The notes under the pieces are model-generated. The model saw nothing but the letters and a program-made list of their open reading frames with translations, did no database searches and was not told the DNA's origin. Source: Zelonia costaricensis (lineage: Eukaryota; Euglenozoa; Kinetoplastea; Trypanosomatida; Trypanosomatidae). From it: a stretch of DNA of 64,000 nucleotides. A program made the position numbers and the translations under genes. Numbering within the stretch: position 1 is the stretch's first letter; each line of letters starts with the position of its first letter. The stretch spans positions 62,001-126,000 of the forward strand of contig JASAOO010003554.1 of NCBI GenBank assembly GCA_030849075.1. Reading direction: 5' to 3'. Of this stretch, positions 29,395 to 36,446 are shown piece by piece.

Positions 29395-29407
29395 TGTGTG
29401 TGTGTGC
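29355..29407. repeat. Long TG dinucleotide repeat, about 53 bp
   Basis: The longest dinucleotide repeat in the window, almost perfect apart from one A interruption near 29388. It is CA on the coding strand and lies in the middle of the 3-kb gene-free interval. Confidence 0.9.
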
Positions 29408-31016
29408 TTGAACAAGAACGAGCTGAGGAGAGAAGGAGGGGGGCGCAACAGAAGCAGAGCGAGATGTACGAAGCTACAGAGAAGGGAAGGAAGAAGAGCA
29501 CACGAACGGAGAAAAAGAGTTCCAGAAGCCACAAGAGGGAAGAGACGAAGAGGTTATGTTCAACGCGTCAGATCGACAGGACACCACCACCACCACAGAC
29601 ACACAGACACACTGACACATACATACAGAAGCACTAGTCCCGTCATAAGGGGGGGGCTCATCAGCACACGCACACATACACACACACAGTCAAAGCGGCT
29701 CAGACCTTGAGTCGCTCAAAGGAGGACAGCTTCTGCTCGAGCGAATACGCCGTGGGGGGGGGGCGGACGAGAAGGTTCAGGGCGTGCCTGCGTGAGGACG
29801 AGGGGAGGGTCAGCAAGGCAGGGATGCAGCAGACCCGTCCCCGCCGGCGCGCCATTCTCCTCCCACGTATTTGCGTCCGCGTGCATCCATCGCCGCTGCA
29901 CGGCCACGACCACCACCGCACGGGGGTACATCAATAAGAAGGAAAGGAAAGCGAGCGATGCCCGTCTCACGGGGAAAGCGGGAGAGGGAGGCGAGAAGAG
30001 CAAACACGGAGGAGGGGAGGGAGGGAGGGAGGGGGGCGACGGCGTCCGGCGCGACGCTGCGACCGGGCGGCAAACGCACGGACGTGCACACACGCCGTCC
30101 CGAGGAAGGCAAGAAAGGAGAGTTGTGTGCGTGTGTGCACCGTGCAGCGTCGTCGCACCGCGCGGGACGGGAGGGAGGGGGAGGGGGGGGAGGCGACGGC
30201 AGTCGTACGTGGGCGTTCCCTCGCAGAGAGGCGGGGGACGGGACGCATACGCGGCAAGACGGAGGCGGGAAGAGCGTCATGCGAAAACGAAGCGCCGCGC
30301 CTCGTGCAGCGCGGGGGTGGAGGAAGGAGCGCGGTGGTAAACGCACGAGGCGGGGACGGCTGATGGAGGGTTAACAAGGTGGGGCTGGGGAGAAGGAGGA
30401 GGTACACGCGTTTGAGAGTAGAGCACACGAGTGCGCCGTCCTTCATTGCTGTCGCGCTGCTGACCATCGCCAGCACTCAGAGCAGCAGCAGCAGCAGTTT
30501 CAGCATCAGCACAGACACACACAAGCACAGACACGCACACGAGATGAGGCATGAGCTTCATACATGTGAAAACACACGCACACGCACACGCACACGCACA
30601 CACGCATACACCCTCAGGAGGAGGAGAAGTAGGGGCAAGAGTGGTGAGATGGGGAGAAGAGCCCCATGCGGAGTGGGCGGGGCCCTCGCCGACGCCGCTC
30701 ACAGCAGCGCATGAGGGCGGAGGAGGGAGCGCCACCAAAGGCGCGTCTGAGCAACGCAAGAAGTAGGAGACGAGGCAGCGACGCGCATGGGCGCGGCGAC
30801 GTCGCTGACACACGGATACATGCGAGCAAAGATACACACACACACAAAAAAAACAGAACCAGACACGCACACGCCCCTTCACACCAACGCGCGGTTCAAG
30901 AGAGACACGACTTGACGTACGCAACCACGACGCCGATCAACGTGAAACAAAGAGTGCAGCATCGGGCGGCCCGCCCCTCCATCACGTGGCTGGAGCGGGG
31001 GAGGGGAGGAAGGGGC

Positions 31017-33488
31017 TTACTTCCGTGGCACGGCAGGGCCGGAAACGTTGCCGACGGCCTTCTTGCTCGCTGGTGGTGGCGCGAGGACCCCCGTACTCGC
31101 TGCCCCCGCCGTCACGGGCAGTGCGCCCTTCGCCGCCATCCCTTTGCCGCGCGCCGAGGTGGTGATGGCGGGCATGACGGGCCGCGTGGTGGGGGCGTGC
31201 GCCAAACGCGTCTGCGGCGCCGTCCGCGGGGGCGATGCTGCACTCCTCGAGGCAGTTGGCGCGGGTGTGGCTGATGTCGTTGCGGTGGCGGCGGCGGGGG
31301 CGGCGCTGGCGGACACCGTACAGTTGATCGGCTGCGCCGCCAGCCGGGGGGACTTCGGGAAGACGAAGGCGGCGAGGGCGCGTTGGAGGTTTTCGAAGTG
31401 GCGTGCTGCGTCGTGGGCGAAGTCACCAACGCGCGAGGTGGCACCCGCGGCTGCCGGTGACATGGTGAACGACTCCGCGGTGTCGGTGGTCGACTCGGCG
31501 GGGTCGGCGTTGCCGTTGCGCTTGGGCGATGCCGTGGCGGTGCGGGGTGGCGAGGCGGTCGACGCCACCGTCGTCGTGGTCGCGGCTCCTGCAACGATGG
31601 GCGGTGAGGCCTGCCGGATGAAGTACGCCAGCGGCCGCGTCAGCGGAGTCTGGTAGAGCCGCGAGGTCACTTCGTTGGCGGTGCGCGTCGTCTGGGCGAG
31701 CTTGCGGGCGGCGGCGGGCTTCGGGGGCGAGGCGGCGGCACCCGCAACCGGCTTGGGCGAAGACGCCGTACTCGCCAGAGGCTTCGGCGAGGACACCGTG
31801 CTGGCGAAGGTCTTGGGCGACGATGCGGGACTCGGAAAGGGCTTCGGTGAGGATGCCGCACTCGCCGTCGTCGTCGCCGTCGTCGTCGCCGTCGTCGCGC
31901 CGGTGGTCGTCGCGTGCGGGTGCGGGTCCACTTTGGAGGCCTTCCTGACGGTCCGCGCAGACCGCGGCCGATCGCGCGCGGGGCTGCCGCGACGGGTCTG
32001 CGGGAGCGCGACAGCAGTCGACGTGCGCGCGAAGGCCGCGACCGCCGCCACCGCCGCAGCGGGGGTCCCGGCGGAGGCGGAGGCGGCGGTCTCTGCGCTG
32101 GCCACGCCACTCGCCGTTCCCGCCGTCTCCGTGAAGCTCTTCTCCGCCAGCGGAAGGATGTGCGGGCTTGACGGCACCGGACGTGTATCGCCCTGCTGCG
32201 CCGTCGGCGTCGGCGCCGGCACTGTCTGCGGTGCAGGCGAGCTGGCTGTGGAGGTGCACGCTGGCACGTCATCGTGCACGTCCGCGAGCGTGTCGGAGCT
32301 CGTGAAGAGCATCCGCGTTGCCGGTTCGCCATCCGAAGTCGCATGCGGCGTGGCAGTGAGTTGGCGAGCGCGTGCGGCGCTGCGAGGCGCACCGTCCCGC
32401 GTGTGCGCACTCCTTGCGCGCGGCCCTGCTGCGTGAGTGCGCGCGCTCGTGACGGTCCGCTGGGCCGACGCGATGGTCGGCAGAGCGGGTGGTGCGCCCG
32501 CTGCGGCGTCGTCATCATCAGCAGCCGCAGCGGCGGCGGCGGCGGCTGCCTGCCGCTTCGCCTCCATCGCGATGGTGCCCGAGATGGCCGCCGTGAAGAA
32601 GGTCACGAGCTCTTCGGTGTGCCGCGCCTCGGTGCCGGCCGTGCTCGTGGCCGTCCACGCCGACGACGCCGGCGTCGGGCTGTGGAGCACCGGGGTGCCG
32701 CGCGACGACATGGACGCAGGGCCGAGGGGCGACGTGCGCGACAGGACGCTGGCGCCTGCCGTGGACCCGGCACCGTCGTCGGCGCGATGGCGGGCCACGC
32801 GGATGGACGTGGGCACGCGCCGCGGCCCGGCCGATCCCACTGCGCGGGACGCGGCGACACTGCCCGGCCGGGACGAGAGCTGCGCCTCCGCACCGTGGTC
32901 GCCGCCATCGGCGTCCACGGAGGGGCGCTGCGCTGCTGTGGTGGCGCTCTTCGCCGTGGCTGTGACGGGGTGCGGCTGGCGCAGCTGGCCCTGGTGCGGA
33001 CGCGCGGCCGTCACATGCGCCAGCAGCGGAGCCGGCGCCTCACCCGGACTGCGACGCCCTTCCACGCCGTCTCGCTGCACGGCGGGTGGAAGGAGCCGCA
33101 TTGGCGCTGCGGCGCACGGCGAGGGCGATGAGCGGCGCTCGTGGCGCGGCGGAGAAGTCGACTTGACCTGTGCAAGCTCGCGGCGCTGCTGCTGCTGCTG
33201 CTGGGGCCGGAGACTGGGAAGGGCGTCGTCCTGGGCGGCAGCAACGGCGAGGCGGCAGTCGCGTTCGTCCAGCACCAGGGCGCCAACCCTGCCGCGGTGG
33301 GAGTGGTGGACGGGGTGTAGGCGTTTCGACGAGGGGGTGCAGGGGCTGCTGCGCTGGCTGTCGAAGTCGCTGGAGTGGGGCGCCGCTGCCGATCCCGACG
33401 CTGACGCCGATACTGCCGCGTCGGTGAATGCATCGGCGGCAAGGCGACCGCTGCGTGACTCCGCGCACGGCGAGCTGGTCGCCGACAT
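31017..33488 (-). CDS. Hypothetical low-complexity protein with SSPKP decapeptide repeats
   Basis: The protein has 823 residues. The frame is open to a GTG at 33755, but the extension translates a GT repeat and a polypyrimidine tract, so the first ATG at 33488, 75 nt after a strong splice acceptor, was chosen. Composition is Ala/Ser/Thr/Pro-rich throughout. The more ordered-looking parts are a helical patch HTEELVTFFTAAISGTIAMEAKRQ followed by poly-Ala and Asp (around residue 300), and the C-terminal quarter. That quarter contains TSRLYQTPLTRPLAYFIRQ and VGDFAHDAARHFENLQRALAAF, which may be amphipathic helices. At about 540-590 are four regular and one degenerate copies of a ten-residue SSPKP-type repeat, offering many Ser-Pro sites for proline-directed kinases. 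The C terminus is Lys-rich. No known domain is recognised. Confidence 0.75.
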   Translation of the reverse strand: MSATSSPCAESRSGRLAADAFTDAAVSASASGSAAAPHSSDFDSQRSSPCTPSSKRLHPVHHSHRGRVGALVLDERDCRLAVAAAQDDALPSLRPQQQQQQRRELAQVKSTSPPRHERRSSPSPCAAAPMRLLPPAVQRDGVEGRRSPGEAPAPLLAHVTAARPHQGQLRQPHPVTATAKSATTAAQRPSVDADGGDHGAEAQLSSRPGSVAASRAVGSAGPRRVPTSIRVARHRADDGAGSTAGASVLSRTSPLGPASMSSRGTPVLHSPTPASSAWTATSTAGTEARHTEELVTFFTAAISGTIAMEAKRQAAAAAAAAAADDDDAAAGAPPALPTIASAQRTVTSARTHAAGPRARSAHTRDGAPRSAARARQLTATPHATSDGEPATRMLFTSSDTLADVHDDVPACTSTASSPAPQTVPAPTPTAQQGDTRPVPSSPHILPLAEKSFTETAGTASGVASAETAASASAGTPAAAVAAVAAFARTSTAVALPQTRRGSPARDRPRSARTVRKASKVDPHPHATTTGATTATTTATTTASAASSPKPFPSPASSPKTFASTVSSPKPLASTASSPKPVAGAAASPPKPAAARKLAQTTRTANEVTSRLYQTPLTRPLAYFIRQASPPIVAGAATTTTVASTASPPRTATASPKRNGNADPAESTTDTAESFTMSPAAAGATSRVGDFAHDAARHFENLQRALAAFVFPKSPRLAAQPINCTVSASAAPAAATATTSATPAPTASRSAASPPRTAPQTRLAHAPTTRPVMPAITTSARGKGMAAKGALPVTAGAASTGVLAPPPASKKAVGNVSGPAVPRK
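31715..31870 (-). repeat. 30-bp tandem repeat encoding SSPKP decapeptides
   Basis: A 30-bp period is visible on plus: the GGGCGA/GGTGA-like element recurs ending at 31730, 31760, 31790, 31820 and 31850. It encodes ten-residue units such as SSPKTFASTV and SSPKPLASTA. The codons differ between copies while the SSPK core is kept. Confidence 0.8.
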
Positions 33489-34323
33489 ACGGGGCGAGCG
33501 AACAACCCTCCGCTGCGCAGCGATGACAGAGGCGGAGTTGAGAGGCCGGGTACGAGGTTGGGCTGTGTTGGAATGAGATGGGTGGGTGAGGAGGGGGGAA
33601 GAAAAGGAAGAAGCAAGAGAAGATGGGGGGGGCGGTGTGCGGGGCTGCAACGTGTGTGTGTGTGTGTGTGTGTGTGGGCCTGTGTGTCCTGGGGGGCGCG
33701 AGGTGGAGCGACTACACAGGCGGGGCGTGGAGTGGGTCAGACGCGCGGGTAACACTGCGTGGCGTGGTCCAAATGTGTTTGTGTGTGTGTGTATGTATGT
33801 GGACGTGTGTGGGCGTGTGTTTCGAGGGTGGATAAAAGGAGGTCCGGGGAAGCATCAGGTAGGGGAGGATAGCGGGGATGTGCAGAATGGCGCGCGGAAA
33901 GGACCTGCAGCGAGGTGGGTCGCGAGGGGGGTGGGGGAAGGTTGCGGGAGGGAGGAGGTGAGGTAAAGGACGCCACATCTGGGACTTGTTTCGCGCTCGC
34001 ACTCCCCTCGCGCTCTTGTGGGTCCGTTCGGAGGCGCAGCACAGAGCGCCGCGCGGGCTTTTCGCACGCCTCCTCCTCCCCCTTCTCCTGGACCCTCGTC
34101 GGAGACGTCATGCGTGAGCAGCGGCGCAGGCGCGCCACACGAGAAACTCGTCGATGCCGCCGTGCTCCACCAACACTCTCCCGGCCTCTTTCGTTTCCGT
34201 CCGTAGGAGGGCCTCCGCGACGCGTTCCATCAAGTCTTGCAATGCGTAGAGCTAAGAATCTGTGAATTCGCGTGCGTGTGCGTGTGTGTGGGGGGGAGGG
34301 CCTGCAGCCGCGCTGAGGCGCGT
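33489..34323. other. Intergenic region, 0.84 kb
   Basis: No supported gene. It contains TG repeats on plus at 33651-33677 and 33779-33798, the polypyrimidine tract and AG described for the SSPKP-repeat gene, and purine-rich sequence at 33830-33970. The part nearest 34323 is expected to be the 3' UTR of the 406-residue protein gene. Unlike several other genes here, it has no TG run (coding strand) just after its stop. Confidence 0.5.
33563..33631 (-). other. Candidate spliced-leader acceptor for the SSPKP-repeat gene
   Basis: A pyrimidine tract of more than 50 nt on the coding strand (plus 33575-33631) runs up to the first AG at 33564-33563, 75 nt upstream of the ATG at 33488. Confidence 0.6.
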
Positions 34324-35544
34324 CTAGCGATCGAGAAAGAACCGCTCGAAGAAGGTTCGGTTGCGGTCCTCGATGGCGAGCTCGAAGACCTCGGTGTGCC
34401 CGAAGTTGCCCTTCTCCTCCCGCGCGCTGGGCTTGTGGCGCAGGCAGATGGGCTCGTCGTAGTGCACGAGCATGCGCAACGTCCCGCCAGTGATCGCGTC
34501 CCTCGTCGTCACCGTCTCGTAGAGCGGCAGCGCCGGGTCGACGCGGTGGTCCTCGGGGCCGCAGTGCACCTTGTACTGCCGCCACCGGCCCTGGTAGACC
34601 TCCTCCGTCTCCACGCAGAAGTTGCCGTAGCGGCGCATCAGCGGATCCATGATGACGCTGCACGCCTGCGGCGTCTTGGTGATGTCGCTCAGCTTCAGGC
34701 TGTGGACGAGGTGGTGGTTGTCGCCGCGGGGGTCGAAGCGGAAGCAGCCGAACGCGTCCCGCTCCACCAGCAGCAGTTCCCGCATCAGCCCCTCCTGCTC
34801 CAGCGGCATCGCCGGCCCCTGCCGATCCCCCGTCTCCACGTTGCGCGGGCGCCTCTCGAAGTCTAGCGCGTGCTTCACGAGGAAGTCGTCCGTTCGGAGG
34901 TCGGAGGCGATGATGGTGCGCACGATGACGGCGGCGGGCACGTACGGGTCGCTCGAGACCGCCATGAGGCGGGCGTAGTGGCTGCTCGCGGCACGCAGCT
35001 CGTAGGCGAGCAGCCGGCACAGCGGGTCACGCGCGACCGCCAGCCACGCTGCCCGCTCTCGCGGGCTCGTCCGAGGGTCGTGGTAGGGGTGGTCTCCCCC
35101 CTCGCTGACGTCGAGGTGGAGCAGCATCTTGCGGCACTCCGTCTCCGCGTCTTCGAAGAGCTCACGCAGCTCGCGCTGTGGCACGTCGCCTTCGAGCATG
35201 CGCTGGAACCCCTCTGCCAGGAGCATGCGCGGCAGCGAGGGCAGCGGCACGGCCTCCAGGGCGCCGAGGAAGCGCCCGATCAGCCGGTCCTGATGCAGGA
35301 ACGCGTGTCGCAGGTAGACGGAGGCTGGGCCGCTGCTGTACACTCGCATCGGCACAAGGTTGCGCAGGAGGGACCGGTCCCGCTCAGATGCCGCGGTGCC
35401 CGCGCTTGCCGGCGAAGGTGAGAGCGGCGGCGGCGAGGCAGCCGGTGACGACTCGGTCCTCTCGGGCGCCGCCGCGGCCTTTGTGGGCGGCGGTGTTGGG
35501 ACGCGGCCCAGCCCCAGCAGCAGCGATACTCTGCACTTGCGCAT
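34324..35544 (-). CDS. Conserved-looking hypothetical protein, 406 residues
   Basis: The frame opens at a GTG five codons earlier. The first ATG, at 35544, was chosen because it follows a predicted splice acceptor by 60 nt. After a short low-complexity segment (residues about 15-60) the protein is compact, with normal composition for a folded globular protein: few repeats, many Tyr/Phe/His and regular hydrophobic spacing. Recognisable blocks include AFLHQDRLIGRFLGALEAVP, LLAYELRAASSHYARLMAVS and QGRWRQYKVHCGPEDH, but I cannot assign a family. The first 15 residues (MRKCRVSLLLGLGRV) are basic and hydrophobic and could be a short mitochondrial presequence; this is inference only. The protein contrasts with its low-complexity neighbours and is probably under stronger constraint. 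Confidence 0.82.
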   Translation of the reverse strand: MRKCRVSLLLGLGRVPTPPPTKAAAAPERTESSPAASPPPLSPSPASAGTAASERDRSLLRNLVPMRVYSSGPASVYLRHAFLHQDRLIGRFLGALEAVPLPSLPRMLLAEGFQRMLEGDVPQRELRELFEDAETECRKMLLHLDVSEGGDHPYHDPRTSPRERAAWLAVARDPLCRLLAYELRAASSHYARLMAVSSDPYVPAAVIVRTIIASDLRTDDFLVKHALDFERRPRNVETGDRQGPAMPLEQEGLMRELLLVERDAFGCFRFDPRGDNHHLVHSLKLSDITKTPQACSVIMDPLMRRYGNFCVETEEVYQGRWRQYKVHCGPEDHRVDPALPLYETVTTRDAITGGTLRMLVHYDEPICLRHKPSAREEKGNFGHTEVFELAIEDRNRTFFERFFLDR

Positions 35545-35603
35545 TGACGGCCTGCGCACGACTCAGCGAGTGCGTGTGTATGTGTGTGTGTATGTGTGTG
35601 CAG

Positions 35604-35696
35604 CTAGGTCGGTGTCCATGTGCGCGTGCGATCGAAGCCGTCGCGGGGGGCAGGTAAACCAGTCCGAAGGGGAGAGAGAGCGAGAGTGGAAGCAGA
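35604..35696 (-). other. Candidate spliced-leader acceptor for the 406-residue gene
   Basis: On the coding strand a CT-rich tract (plus 35666-35696) is followed, with no intervening AG, by CTAG at 35605-35604. That AG is 60 nt upstream of the ATG at 35544 and directly before a CA-rich repeat (plus 35573-35600). An ATG between tract and AG would be removed by splicing here. Confidence 0.4.
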
Positions 35697-36400
35697 TGGC
35701 GAGCAGTGCTGTGATAGGAATCCGCATCGCGGATGTGCTTGCGCTTCATGCAGGTCCCGCGAGCAGCCAGTTCAGCTTCCATCAGCACTGAAGGGATGCG
35801 CGCGCACGGACACGTCGGTGTCCGTTTGTGTGAATGCGAGTGCGCCCTCAGCAAGTGGCACGGAAAGACGACTAGCTCCGTACTCGCTGCGCAGACCGCT
35901 TCGTCATCCAGTCGACCCTCCTTGCCTCGTGCCCCCTCACGTCAGGCTTGCAGCGAGGGTGTGGCGATGAGTCCACGTCTGCTCAAGGTTCTGCAGCTAG
36001 CCTTGCCACGCTCACCCAGATCCGCCGTGGAACCAGCACGTCGGATGTAAAAGGCGTCTCTGGTGTGTGTGTGGACTCAGATCACGGTTACGGTACGTTA
36101 GTGCGAGGACACACGCGAGATCCCTTATACGCTTTTCTTAACGATGGAGAAGAGAGAGTGAGGGAGGGAAAGGGAGGGAGGGAGGGAGGAGTGCTCTGTG
36201 CAACGGAGGCGGGCTCGCACTCCCACGCGCCAACACACACACACACACACACGCACGCAGACTCCCTTCTCGGTCCTCTCGTTCACCAGCATCGCTTCCA
36301 TTCTACACACCCACATGCTGTTGACGTCATGGTGACGAGAACGAGAACGGCTTAGCTTACTCGCCGAGGCCCCGCAATGGGGAAACGAACAGATCAACAT

Positions 36401-36422
36401 CACACACACACACACACACACA
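36401..36422. repeat. CA dinucleotide repeat just after the stop of the zinc-finger gene
   Basis: About eleven units on plus, that is TG on the coding strand, starting 24 nt downstream of the TGA at 36447. It is one of four clear cases in the window where a TG-type run follows a stop codon closely. Confidence 0.85.
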
Positions 36423-36446
36423 AGCACACTGAAAAACCTACAGCCA

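Larger units (their letters stand above)
27955..31016. other. Longest gene-free interval, 3.06 kb
   Basis: This separates the stop of the SSPKP-repeat gene (31017) from the phosphotransferase ATG. Every open frame here is dominated by simple-sequence translation (Cys/Val, His/Thr, Arg/Gly), and none looks like a conserved protein. I see no tRNA-like or rRNA-like segment by eye. Present are TG repeats at 27980-28002, 28177-28203 and 29355-29407 (the last about 53 bases), CA-rich repeats at 29590-29690 and 30571-30610, and G runs near 28362 and 28830. A purine-rich stretch on plus lies at 29930-30370. It is most simply a long 3' UTR plus spacer. A small or non-coding RNA gene cannot be excluded by reading. 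Confidence 0.5.
35545..36446. other. Intergenic region, 0.90 kb
   Basis: No supported gene. It holds a TG/TATG run at 35573-35600 just upstream of the ATG of the 406-residue protein. In the 3' flank of the zinc-finger gene are CA repeats on plus at 36232-36252 and 36401-36422, which read TG on the coding strand. The nearer one begins 24 nt after the stop codon. Confidence 0.55.

Noticed and set aside
29355..29407. Dinucleotide repeats as CRISPR or other array structures
   Set aside because: They are simple microsatellites without spacers, as expected in a eukaryotic nuclear genome.
30277..30924. Minus-strand open frame of 215 codons in the 3-kb spacer as a possible small gene
   Set aside because: The translation is mostly Cys/Val/Ala/His from CA/TG repeats and Pro/Ser runs, with no globular segment. 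The same holds for the other frames between 28100 and 30500.
27955..31016. tRNA, snoRNA or SIDER-type retroposon in the large spacer
   Set aside because: I could not see a cloverleaf, box motifs in a convincing order, or a poly(A)-ended element. A covariance or consensus search would be needed and could not be run.
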